Shown here: positions 40,601 through 53,065 of the stretch, piece by piece
How the letters are laid out: the number at the start of each line of letters is the position of its first letter
How positions within the stretch are numbered: position 1 is the first letter of the stretch
Origin: Camarhynchus parvulus
Taxonomy: Eukaryota; Chordata; Aves; Passeriformes; Thraupidae
Assembly (NCBI RefSeq): GCF_901933205.1
Contig: NC_044574.1
Location: forward strand, 16,911,733-16,975,732
Reading direction: 5' to 3'
Length of the DNA stretch: 64,000 bases
Program-made: the position numbers and the translations under genes
The notes under the pieces: generated by a model
The model's input: only the letters and a program-made list of their open reading frames with translations
What the model was told of the DNA's origin: nothing
Databases searched by the model: none

Positions 40601-43600
40601 AATAAAAACTCTATGGAGAGCCCAGGAAAAATTGCTGTAGTCAAAAATCACCATTTCCCAACTGTGGGTATCAGCTATCTTTTTCTTCTCTGATTTATAG
40701 TATTGCAGCACTTATTCAGATCAAAGAATCTGAAACACAAGGGGAAAAGTCTGGCACTTGTTTCTTCTCACTCACCTAGAATCCTTATTATGAAAGGTAT
40801 GAATGGTCTACCACTTTTCACTATGCGCAATCTATGTACTTCATAATCCTCCAAAGAAATAAAACTTTTTCCAAGCATTTTAATAAATTCACAGCTGTGT
40901 AGTAAAAAATTGTAGCACAAATTTGTAGTACAAAAATTTTTATGTACAAAAGCAGTTCATCCTTCTCATATGTTGAGTATTCAGTTTATTTTAAACCCTT
41001 AGAACCATAGTGCCTCTTAATAGCTTTGTGTTAAATATTATTCAAAATTAGCCACAATGAAGCTTCTATTCTCTCTACAAATTTTGATAGCACACAGTAA
41101 CTTGGAGCACCTTACAGTAACTAACCTTAACATAATAACCTTAATATTTTATATGTAGGCAAAAGCTTTTAAGACTTATTCATTCTATTGCCTAGCAAAC
41201 TCTTATTAACAATATGATCAAGAAAAAAGAACTTGAAGGACTCTTACCTCTTCTGAGGGAGAGTAATTATTTTGCATTTTTTTCCTTAAGGATTATTTTT
41301 AGGATTTCATTAACCTTTCTAAATCCAAATAATAAAGATATGACTAAAATAGAGTAGAAATATTCAAGCAGGACTCAATTTACTAGTTAAAAGATTGCTC
41401 TGTACACATAGCCTGGATATCTAGTGGCAAAAGCTCTTAATGGAAAAGAAGTAGTGGGACAAGCCCCCATAGAAAGATCATTAAAATGTAGCTGGTCCAA
41501 ACCTCTGGACTTTTTAAAAAGTATATCAAAGAAACTTTTATCAGGCAGTGACAGAATTAGACTACCATAACTCAAATTAAGACACAGACCTAAAGGCCCC
41601 ATGCTTTCAATATCAAATTCGCATTGCTAAAATTATTTTTTTTTTCCTAGGTAAACTGCAAGGTGTTTCAGTAGATTCAATTTTCATGACTTTTCTTGAA
41701 CTAAAAGCTAGTAATTAGGAAAGAAAATTATAGAATAAGATATTCTCCAGAAACATTTGCATAATAGTATAATCAAATTATAATAGACGTGATATTTTAC
41801 AGGAGCATTGTAGCTGGTTTTATTTATCCAGACAACAGAGGTGGTTTAAAGCTATGATCTTCAACACTGAAATTTATATATCCAGGAGAATAACAGATAC
41901 TATCACAATATGCTGAAGAATTCTTGTTTTTCTTATGCAAATGATAAAGATGTTAGATACAGCTTATATCACAGGAAATCCAGTAACTTCCTGAAGAAAT
42001 AAAATAAATTCAGTCCCTGAACTTCTTATAATCTTAATATAGCTCTGATACAACTAGCAGGACAAAAAGAGAAGGTCGTTCATTGTATTTCCAACCTGCT
42101 TACCTCCCACCCAGTTGGTGGTTTCTTATATTCAACATATTAGCTCTGGTTCAGCACTACAGGCTGCATCTGGCTCCTTCAATTCATACACAACATATAC
42201 TGCTTTGTATGTTAAGCCTGATCCAGAGCATGATAAGTTTTTACATATTTGAACCCAAAGTATAATCTTGAAGGGCTCATTGGACATGGGGCCAGACTTT
42301 TGGCACATTGGGTTGGCTTACTTTTATCATGAATTTTAATGGTGAAAAAATTGCATCAGTTCCTAACTGCCTTTTAGTCACTGCTGCATGGCTGATACCA
42401 GAAACAGATGGCAAAGAGGAGAAATACTCTTTTTGTCATCTGTTTGTGAACTCATTTGGGACAACACTTTGTGGAATAAATGGCAATACTTCTCTATGCT
42501 TGACCCCAATCCCAGTCTCAAAATCCAGTGAAGACTGTCTGAGATGGCTCTGGTTGGTTGCACAGTACTCCACTTGAGCTGACAAGCCCCAGTGGAGATG
42601 GCACAGTTTGGCATGAAGTTAGTCCTTTTGTAGCAATTTCTTTATATATGGAGCAATTTGCATTCCAGAAAAACCTTCCACACTGACTTGTGCATGTCCA
42701 CACCTCAGAGGGTCTAGATATGCTCATTCACATGTACAGTAGGCAAGACACTTAGAATTATTTATATTTAGGTTTTTCTGAATTTTTATCAGATCTGATT
42801 TGGTTTTTCAGATACTGTCATGGATTATACTTATTCCACTTAAAAAGTCCATTATGCTTGAAGACAGCACCTAGAAGTGGAGAGGAAAGTTGTCTGTTGA
42901 ATTTTTCAGGTACTGTACTCTGTAATTCTCTGGGGGATAGAACCTTCTGCGTGGAAGTGAGGGATTAGCCCTGTGCTGAGAGCAAATGAGCATAGAAAAT
43001 TGCTGTGGGCAAAGAAATTTCTAAAGCTTGGTGTCATCAAGGTGGCAAAACAAAAGATTAATGGTTATACATTCACAACTTGAATACCAAAACTTTTTCT
43101 GTAAGCCTTAAGAAAACTTTGGAATTTTTTTAACTTAAAATATAGCCCAGTGTGTGATTAGGCTCACGTGCAATGAGAGTGTATCCTTGCTTTATGATAC
43201 TCAACCTGGAGGTCACCTTATCCTTCAGGCCCTTTTTAGCCAGTCACTTCTCAAACATGTGCAGATGCTTGGGATTTGCTGTGCTAAATGCAGCACCTTA
43301 AAAACTTCAAGGCTTTCCATAGGTGTGGACCACATCTCAGGGAAATTTTAGACTGAGGCTCTCATAATGTTCAGGTGAACTGTTGCCTTAAATTAAAATA
43401 ATTCATAGGATGCATTTGGTTTGGTTGTCCAGGTAACTGATGAAAATGTTTGATAAAAATGTAGTATCAATACTAATGTACTCTGCTGATAGTCCATCTG
43501 TGCTGATATTATTTTACTTTGATGTATGTATTACATTTGACAATATTATTATTGGTTGGCCTTCGAGAATTTCAAATAATTTTTTGCAGGCATCTTGTTG

Positions 43601-46600
43601 TATAGGGACTTTATTGCTGGTTTGTGTTTTGTAATTTGTTTTAATTAACTTATTTTTATCTAGCCAAAGATTTATTATTGCCAAAGATATTTTATTACCT
43701 TCTCTTTCAGCTAGAAAGTAATGTCTTCTGCAATCATAAGCTCTTTCTTTGCTCCTTGATTTAACCAATCTCTTTAAGGGACTATGTAGTCTTCAGGATT
43801 CAGATACCCTTGGAAAGAACATCAGCTTCTGTTCCTCAGTGTTAATCTGTCTGTCTATACTTGAATTATATCTTTGAGAGGAATGGTTGCCAATTTGGTC
43901 TGAGGTACGTTTTCACTAGAGGACTTACATGTATGTCATGAGCTTAAAAATGGTATTATGCAGTTTTGTACTTATTTGGGCTTCCTGCTTCCTTGTAAAA
44001 TAACTTAAATTTTCCTAAAAACCATGACATTCCCTTAACTGGTACCTCAGAGAAATCAAGCCAGTCTGGAAAAGTCAGACTGGATTCTTTGTTTATCTTC
44101 CATTACTATTATCTGTGATGTAAATGTTTGAAACTTAGAGAAGACCTTCTTGATGGCTGATGCTCACTTGTAACTTGGTGCATTTCTCAATTACACTGTT
44201 AAGCTGTTTATCCATTTCCTAGAGTAGTATTGTCTCTGCTGCCCTGAAAAGTACTTAAATTAAAGTTTGAACAATGTATGCACATATAGGGAACTATAAA
44301 TTTATTTCTTAAAAATCTCTTTTCAATGTACAACATTTCAATGTAGGGCTTTGTTCTGTGACCTATTCCTAAAAATAAAACTTTGGATTAATGTTTTGTT
44401 CAAAGGGTTTGTATTTGAGTTGTATGTTATGTAAATTATTATTAAGTACTTGGGAATTGTTAGATGGGAATTGCTGTTTGCTTGCTCTACTTTTAGATAA
44501 TTGGTTATATTGCCTTCGCTGTAAGTTCCCAATATCATATGCTCTGATGCAGTTGTCTGATTGTTCTATGCAATTTTCTTAGGATTTGGCTTAGACTAAC
44601 AGTTTGCCTTAACACTGAATAGATTTTGGTAGCCTCTACTGTATCACAGTTATGTATACATTATTCATATATAATATGAAAGCAGTGCAGTTTCTTCAGA
44701 CTGATAACTTTTATGCTGTTCTTTTCCATGCAGCAAGATTCACATTTAGTTTAGGGAAACGACTGTTCCCTAGACCATGAGTAATTTTCCCCAATTTGTT
44801 CTGTGATTATCCATAAATTTTGTATAAGATGAGGACGGGAGTACTTTATCCACAACATGATTCTTAGATGTAGTGAAATATAAAGTATTTTTCTGTGTGA
44901 TTACTGAGTTAGCCCCTTGGTTTCAGAAAAACTCTTTTATTTTTAGTGTTTTTTATCTGATTTCCTACTCCTTTATGTTTTCAATTTTGAGCTAATTACT
45001 TATTTCAAATATTCAGAGGTTTGGAGGAGAAAATATTCTTTTACTATTTTACTTGGGAAATTTTCCCCTTGTGACAGCTTTATTATGTTCTTTGCATGGT
45101 AGAGCATTTACTTGTTTAATGCAAATTCCCTTTCTTTTACCTGTTTACTGTGCAGCAAAAAATTTCTTTGATAATAAATTCAAATTTGCAATTAAGACCT
45201 CTGGAGACAAAACTGTATAAAAGACATGAGAAAAAATAGTATAGTTTGGACTGTATTCTTAAGACTGTCATGCATGTGCAGTGTTACTGAACAAACACAG
45301 TTGAATATTCTACTCTTGTTTCTCTGTGTAGTGATCACAAGAAGAAACTCTTTTCACAAAGATCTTCTTTTTTTGCTTGTTATCATGAATAATCTTCACC
45401 AAATAAAAATTTTAGCCATAAGAAATTACAAAGGATTAATACTGATTCTTGTTCTATATTTTTCCTTAGCAGGAGCCTTTGTTTTGATATACAGTGTGGA
45501 GTGAGATTAGTAGACAGAAAGAGACTTGAGGTGCCCCTACTGGAGTTAATCTTTGAAAAGATAATTCCTGAAAAATTAATATGGCTGCCTTCTATTTGCA
45601 CTACAGGGAAACCCAATGTAATTTCAATAAATCTTGTAGAATATTGCTGTGACTTTTATAGAATATTTACATCTGAAGGAAATTACTTCTTTTTTAAGAG
45701 TACAACAGGATTGCTTGATTAAAATCCAGGTATATGATTTTATGTTTAATTGAAAAGTAATTCTTGTGGAGATATTTCTAAAAATTTTAGATCCATTAAC
45801 TCGTATGCCAGTGAAAACTTAAAAGAAGAAAAAACAAAACAAAATCCCTACATGTTTTACCTGAATGAAATTATGTGCTCGAGGCTTTTAGAATACAAAA
45901 GGAAATAGGACTGTGGATCAAACAATAGCTCACTAACAATTCATTGCTGTACATTGCAATTTCAAGGTTCTTCAAGGAGGTGTAGTCCACCTTTAGGAGT
46001 ATATGAGAAGAGAATGGTAAATAGTGTCAAAATTAAACTCTATTCAATACAATTTTTATGGACTGCGCTTGGATACACATGCTTTCTGATTACACATTTT
46101 TAAAAAGAGATGTTAAATATTATGGGTCTTATCTAGGCTTTTTCTTCCTATTCACATTTTTATGGACTGGGAGGGGCAACATACTACGCATAAGTGATAA
46201 AATTGCAGAGCTGTTTAAAATGATAATGTACTTTGGGAAGAGGAGCTACTTTTAACTAAGAACCTGATTTACATTTTTGGTTCCACATATGCAATTTTCC
46301 ACTCATTTGCTTCAGTGTACAAACAAGCAAAGGAATATAGTCTTACAGCACTGGTGTTAGAGCTGAGAACCAATAGCACAGTTAATTGTGACTATTTCTT
46401 CCAGTGTGAGTCCTAGTCCATAAGTTTATGTGGGAGGATGTTGGTGGCTGGTTATTGTTAATTAGCCTAGCTGTTTAATTGATTGGACCTTCTGTGAGAC
46501 TCCTGTCTCACCTGTAGGTCTATAAATACAGAAAAGTGCAACTCATGTTGGTATCAGGGACTTAATTTTCACACTTTGGGGATCAAAGACTGCTTTAAAG

Positions 46601-46859
46601 AGAAGGGATCTGTCAGAACAAGTGAAGTGAAAGTGTCTTTGCCAATAGGCTGGCCTACCTAGTGGAGAGTTTTAAACTGGGAATGATATAGAGATGATGA
46701 TGCCCAGTTCAATAAGAAAGTGATGAACAGAGTTGGCTATCAAAGGGTGCAAGTGTGGACAAGAGAAACCTCTTAAGCAAAAAAACTACTCTGAAAAGTG
46801 GGCTGTCACAAGTGTTACACTCAAAGGAAATACTTCTGTACTTTTCTCAGGAAATTGGA
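37648..46859. other. AT-rich unique non-coding stretch
   Basis: This is the longest part of the window without a recognised repeat larger than a few tens of bases. No gene is recognised. The longest frame, 110 codons at 38,494-38,826 (plus), lies in pyrimidine-rich sequence and gives an S/L/P/H-rich translation of no known family. A homeodomain-site-rich patch at 38,860-38,980 is listed separately. A TATAAATA at 46,521-46,528 has no other promoter support. Confidence 0.6.
38860..38980. promoter_or_regulatory. Candidate conserved enhancer-like patch (homeodomain-type sites)
   Basis: Within about 120 bp there is a dense set of TAAT/ATTA-core words: CAATTAGCAATTGATTAG, ACAATTAT and TTAATCAT. 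They sit with a CAGATGG E-box and an ATGCAA POU-like half site. This density and variety resemble known vertebrate developmental enhancers, but AT-rich DNA makes such cores frequent by chance. No conservation data are available here, so this is an inference with low confidence. Confidence 0.25.
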
Positions 46860-47840
46860 AGGAATGGAGGCCATCTGATGTGCCTGTACATGAACGCACA
46901 CCCTTCACATGAGCAAGCAACTGAGATGCATCAGGTTCTGCTTGTGGAAGTGTGACCAGGATTAGCCAGCAGAACAGAGTCAGCAAAAGCTGTCTGCTAC
47001 CAGCTGCCTGATCAGGAAGAAGTAGATGAGGCCTTCTTCAGACAGCTGGAGGAGGGCTCACGTTCACAAGTCCAGGTCCTCATGGGGACCTTTAACCACC
47101 CTGAGAACTGCTGGAGCATCCCCAGAATGCAAGCAGCTCCCAGAACACAAGCAATTCAGTTCTTCACCACTACATGCTGGGGGCCAACTGGTCAAAAGCA
47201 GCTTTGCAGAAAAGGATCTGTGGGTTCTGGAGAGCAAGGGGTTGATCATGAGCCAGAAATGGCGGTGTGCCTTTTTCCAAGAGGGGTTTATCAGCACCCT
47301 GGAGTACACAAGAAAGAGAGTTGCCAGCTGGGTAAGGTAGATCCTTCCACTTTAACCACATCTGGAGAGTTCCCAGTGCTGCACTCCTTGTCACAGGAGA
47401 GATGTGGACATAGTGGACCAAGTCGAGAGAAGACCCATGGAAATCATCAAGGGCTTGGACCATCTGTTCTATAAGGAGAGGATGAGAGGGCTAAAACTGC
47501 ACAGTGTGGAGGAGAATAAGCTCAGGGAGCCTTATCAGTGTGTATAAATACATCACAGGATGAAAATAGAGTATGGGCTCAAACATTCAGTGAATGGGCA
47601 GGAGGCAATAGGCACAAAGTAAAGCACAAAAAACATTTGTTTAAATGAAGGTAAATACCTCCATTTCACTGTTTGCACTCTAACAATGGTCAAACACTGG
47701 AACAAGTTGCCCAGAAAGGTTGTGGAGACACTGAAAACCTGACTGGGCACATTCCCAGGCTAACTGCTCTAGATGACTATTCTTGAGCACAGGGACTAGA
47801 TAATTTCCAGAGGTATCATCCATCATCCGCTGTTTGGTGA
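46860..47840 (+). mobile_element. CR1 LINE with large internal deletion (endonuclease region joined to ORF2 3' end)
   Basis: The 5' part encodes pieces resembling the CR1 ORF2 endonuclease: LYMNA at about 46,886, then a segment like PPDQEEVDE..FRQLEE at about 47,010, and VLMGTFNHPENCW near 47,080, close to the CR1 endonuclease motif GDFNHPDICW with D changed to T. From about 47,160 the sequence jumps to the 3' third of ORF2: GCAGAAAAGGATCTGTGGGT, then ATCATGAGCCAGAAATGGCG, GTGTATAAATACATCACAGG, and ACTGGAACAAGTTGCCCAGA near 47,700. It closes with the 3' block TAGATAATTTCCAGAGGTAT at about 47,800. The reverse-transcriptase region is missing, and several stops and frameshifts interrupt the rest. 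The 5' boundary is uncertain. Confidence 0.87.
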
Positions 47841-50800
47841 CTTTATGAAGCTAATTCTTTGCAGAAAATGGAACAATATGTCTTGGCATTGTTTATTTTA
47901 CAAACTCCTAATCTGAAATAAAATTGCTAAAAATTATGCTTGATTTCCCAGAAAAAAAAACCAAAAAAACCAAACTTACTCAGAATGAAAAGATTAAATG
48001 AATATAAAATCTTTATTGAAAAGTTGTGAAACCATAAACTGAAATATGTAAACACAAAAATATAGTTACAGTTATAGAGTAAATATTAGCAGGCTTTAGC
48101 ATATTTTCACCAAAGCATCATGTGGGTTACCATGAATTAATTAAGGCCATGTCTCAAGATATAAATAAAGCAGGGATCTAACTTTGTTTCACAACTAAAA
48201 CATTTCCCGTTCCTAGGAGACTGTGTGCAGAGATTAAGCACCTGCATAATTTAAAGGAGGAGACGTAGTTCCATTGGTTTATATAGGTAACTTAATTAAA
48301 GTCACATCTAGGCATGTTTATAAATTAAAACTTGTTCAAAATCACAAATACATCATCTTCAACTTTATTCTTTGCTCTATAAAATTACTATTTTTTCCTC
48401 CCATCACAAAATTTCTTGTTGCTAATTCTTTAAAAATTCAATTCTATACTTTTTAATAAATAATTCCAAATATCTTTTCTTAAAATATACATGCCAATTT
48501 TAAATACAAAAATCTGATTTCAAGAAGGTAAGCTCTTATAAAAATCCAGTTGATTATTTCAGTTAATTATTTCCCTTGCCTCCTTGAGCTCTCTACCATG
48601 TGGAGATTACAGTTTTGTAGAGCTCAAAATTACATTAAAGAGTGTCATTCATTATGAGTAAAAGCAAATCACAGACTAATGCTGCAAACTTACACAGTTT
48701 TAATATGCTTCATTGACAATAATCTCTTTTTCCTATAAGCTAATTTAAATTTCTACAAGGATCATGTATAGGTTTACATCCTTTTTCATTCAAATCTAGC
48801 ATTTAATTAAGGTTAGCAGTGAATTTTAACTTAAGTAGCAGATTGTAATCTATTAATAACACCCCAAAGAGAATAACTCAAACATATAAAGTTTAGAAAA
48901 AATAAGAATAAAATACAGATAGTCCAAGATATATTTGGTTTGATAAAAACTAAACAAGAAAACAAACCATGATAAACATTGTGGGTGATATTTATGTCCT
49001 TTTTGCATTAAGCCAGTTGACTGCAAAAGTACATATAAAAATATTTATAAATGGAAATGTTTATATGTGTGTGTATTTGCTTTAAATCAGTCAAAACAAT
49101 TTTGTCTGAAAAAAAAGAATGGGAAAGAAGTTCCCCTTTTATGTTTCTCTTGCACGGCAGTAATATTTATGCAGTATTTTGCTCCTGAAAACTACCCATG
49201 ACCAGTTTTGAAACTAAATCACTGACCTGTATTAAATAATATTTTTTTTCTCAAGCAAACCATGTCCTGTTTGTGTCCTTCAAGGTAAAATTTGCCATTC
49301 TGAATGCATATACGTAGCTAATTAGTCACTGCCATGTGTGAAACTTTGTAATATCTGTGTTTCACTGTTCTTTGGTTCAAATCTTTAAAAATGTATATTA
49401 ATTAGCAAAGTTGTTTTGTTTACTGCTGGCTTTCCTTGGAGTCAGCAGTTGTGAAATCCTGCTTTGCTCTTTACAGTGAACCTTGCCAAAAATGTTAGTC
49501 TGCAATAGTGCCAGGGCTTTCACAGCTGATGGACTGAAAATATGTTTTCCTGCTAAAACAGAAATAATCACAAATGCTGAATCCTGAGGCTTTAAAACTG
49601 ATACTACAACTTCATTGCAAGGATCAAAGCAGCCTTGTTTTGTAAATTTGATTAGGTTGCATTTGACAGGAAATGATTGTAAATAAAATATGTTTCGAAA
49701 AAAACATATGGGTGGAATACCTTAAGTCACCTATCTCTTTTCTTCAAATTCTTTGTGCAGGTGGCCATTGGGATGGAAGGAAGGAGATGGGTTTCCCAAG
49801 GATTAAAGCCCAATGCCCAGCAAAGGTTCTTTGGGAACAACAGCTTGCCCAACAGGAATGCTATGAGGATAGTTTGCTTTGCACCAGCTAAGTGTTGAAC
49901 CAACAAACATTGAACCCCATGTGCTTCTAGCATCCTAACTGAGATAGATGAGATTCCTAGAAACCTTATGTCTAGCAGTAGGTATTACCATATGGCTCAG
50001 AGTGAAGTGCAAGAATTCAGTAATGCAGTGATGGAATAATCTGCTCATACGAGAAGCTTTCTCTGAGCATTTTCAAGAGAGTGTTCTTGGTATGAGTTCC
50101 TATGAGTTCTGCTAAATAATTTATTTTAGTGGCATCATCTTGGAAAGGCTTCACAAATTATATGAAGTGAAAAATAAGGAAAAAAATCCTTAACAGAAAG
50201 ATATTACATCTGTAAATGACTGCACCTAGGAAAAAAAAGGGGGCTTCCTGAAGGGAAAATACTGCTTCTATATGTACCAGAAGAAATGAAGAGAGGTGCT
50301 CTGTAAAAGCAATAAACAATAAAGAAATGTTCTTTTGTCTGTTGTAAGTGTGAAAGAGGAAAAATTCAAAGACAAGAATAGCATAGTGACCATGTCATTA
50401 TTCTGTGTGTAGCTATTAAAACATTTATATAACCTATGATTAGTTATAAGCATATTTTTAAAGAAAGAAATGCATTTTGATGTGGAGCCTCTGAATAAAG
50501 TTGAAGAGTTTGTTTATTCTAATAAGGATTTATGTAGAAAGACTGCAAAAGACCGTAAGAAGACAAATAGTTGATGATTTAACTCATTGCTCTCTCAAGT
50601 GACTTTTATTTCACTTGTTTCTTCGGATACAGTTCTCTGAATTTTATCAGACTTATTATTAAAATTCTGGGAAGTGTAGATAAAAATGTTTTTGAGTAAT
50701 TAAATTTTATACATAGAATTTTAAAATAACCTCTTACAAGGATCCTTTTTAATTCAAATGTGCTCCAGCTCTTCAATTAGCAAATTAGTACAACCAAAAG

Positions 50801-52849
50801 TACAATAGAAAAAAAATGTGTTTTTCTGGATCAACTGGAGAATTTGGAAATGCTTTCTTAACTATTGCACCCTTAGCTATTGTTGCATTGTTTATGATTT
50901 TTAGCTATCCAGCCCCAATTCATATTAATAGGAAAGTAATAGGATTAATTTGTTACAGTTATAAGCTACCTCAGAAAATGTACAACAATGGGGAAAATTA
51001 AGCAGGAGAAATTAATTCTGTCACTGTTATTCTCTTCATGAGCAAAAGCCCAGAAAGGATGACAATGTAGAACTGTAGCCTTCAGGAGAAAGAGGTACTC
51101 CAGCAAATTACTCAGGTTGCTGTCAAATGTCACATAAACCCTAATTAGTCTGACATAATCTAACCATTTAAATTAGACACCTGAGGTAGGAGATTATTTA
51201 AGTGTAGGAGTACGCCTACGCTTCCCCTGTAGTCAATGAAGAAAGAAAGGCATCACTGAAACATGACTCAGGTTTCAGATAAGATGACTCACTGTGAAGT
51301 CATGTATTTCACTTTTTGTTAACTATTTAAGAAGCACCAGTGTTGTAAATTTGCTGTCTGAAATCAGATGAGAGCAATCCCTTACTTGAATATCTAGTCA
51401 GCCAATGAAAAGAGCTGAGCCTTTCCGTGGGATGACTCCTTCTGCTCTGGGATAGATTTCTAAGACACACTCTAGAAATGCTCAGCTCTCTGCTGTTGTG
51501 CAATGGGGGCTGAGATGATTAGTTCAGTAACAGTAATAGATAATTAGTTCAGTAATAGAGGATTAGTTCAGGCTCTAGTAATACTATATGTTTATATATA
51601 TGTTAAATAGCTAAAGTTAGGTGACACTAATCTTTTCCTTAGACTAGTTTCTTACCTAAGTACTTCACTGAGAAAGCTGAATCTGAGGGAAATGAACCTC
51701 ACATACAGTGCAAGTGCAAGAGTGCAATTACTTTGCTGGAAGAGGTTTGCCTTCGTTTAAGGGAGCCATCCACAGCAACTGTTGAGTTTCTGAGGGTCAC
51801 ACATATTCTTGCATTTTTTCAAATATTCGAGTATGTCCACAATACCAGAAAAGTGCAAGCTAAAATCCAGGCTATTCAAAGTGTTCAGGCCTCTATAAAT
51901 GTAGCTACTTGCAAGAGACATCCTTAATCACCTCTCTGCTGCTTTTAAGTTTTAATGACCTTTCAAAACGTGGTTACATGTGGCCAATTAATGCCCTTAT
52001 ATTTTTATCTCTACTAATTTCTTTAACTTTATAGCTTTTGAATCAAAATTGAGCTGTAGCTGAGTTATACTGACAGGAATAAATAAGACAGTTGAGAAAC
52101 AAAATCTTTCCTGTACAAAATTCTGAAATATATTTTAATTGTTTCCTCGGCGAAGGCAATCTTCTTTCCCCTTCTCAGGCAAACAACATAGATATCCTCC
52201 TAACACAGCACTGTGACAGGTGTAGGGCTTCAATGTTGTCAGTTATAATCCTTTATATGTCACACCTTCAATCACGCAATGGGCCATGCATTTTAAACAG
52301 AAGTCTGTTTTCTAGTCTGTGGCAACAGAGTGCCAGGACATACACTGTACAACCATATGGGTGTCTCTTTGCAGGACATATGTTGTACATCCTTAGGCAC
52401 TAAAGCAATTAACAAGCAACTGTAAAGTAAATGTGATCTCCTCTGAAAAGCTCCAGAGCAGCTTTCAGTTTTTACAATTATATTGCTAATTTATGCCATG
52501 AAGAGATTCAGAATGTCAGAGGCAAGTAAAGAGATCATAAATGAAAGCAACACTAAGAGGTAAATACAGATTTATTTTCAGCAACAATTTTAGTATTTTT
52601 CATGTTAGTAAAGTATTGTGAAACTGAAAATGTTCAAAAAAGTAGTAACATTCAAAGGACAACTCAACCTAAGTATATAAAGGCACAGTCGATGAAAAAG
52701 ACCGTTTCATATTTTTATGACAAAGCAGAATCCAATCGTTATGATCAACAGCACATTTTTCTTGTTGGCCAATGTTTATATAGAACATCATGGGAGAAAA
52801 CTATTTTTATTTTGCATTTTCTACTGCTGTGGTGAAATCTACAGTTGAA
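47841..52849. other. AT-rich unique non-coding stretch
   Basis: No gene is recognised. Frames are at most 103 codons (52,092-52,403). A patch at 49,755-49,930 is GC-richer and is preceded by CTTTGTGCAG, which could serve as a splice acceptor, but it shows no protein resemblance. Three copies of ATTAGTTCAG occur within about 55 bp at 51,518-51,571. Confidence 0.6.
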
Positions 52850-53065
52850 CCTTCTGATGGTCACAGCTCAGCAGCTGCTGCTCTCTGTGCCCAGCTCTGG
52901 TCAATCGTGGGCTGTTTGCAGTTGATTTGCAAGCTCACAGATGCAAATGGGTCTTCCTGGTAGCTGACCCTGGACCAGTCCCTCCAGGAGGCTTGGACAC
53001 CCCAATATCTCCAGCAGCCAGCTCTCAAACCCTCTCATCTCTCCAGTGTCCAGCTCTTGAAACTT
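52850..53065. other. Unidentified GC-richer island
   Basis: About 200 bp of much higher GC content than its surroundings, with CAGCAGCTGCTGCTCTC near the start and repeated CCAGC, CTCTC and CTCCAG words (for example CTCCAGCAGCCAGCTCTC). It has sharp edges against AT-rich DNA and could be a fragment of an LTR or another repeat that I do not recognise, or a compositional fluctuation. No open frame of note spans it. Confidence 0.5.

Noticed and set aside
43440..45722. A decayed viral or retroposed coding region, suggested by several moderate plus-strand frames in a row.
   Set aside because: The frames are short, AT-biased and share no ordered set of motifs with any family I know.
46494..46560. 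A promoter: TATAAATA at 46,521 just after the small inverted repeat GTGAGAC-TCCT-GTCTCAC.
   Set aside because: TATA-like words are common in AT-rich DNA, and there is no initiator, CpG island or downstream exon. The CR1 that follows is 5'-truncated, so this is not its promoter.
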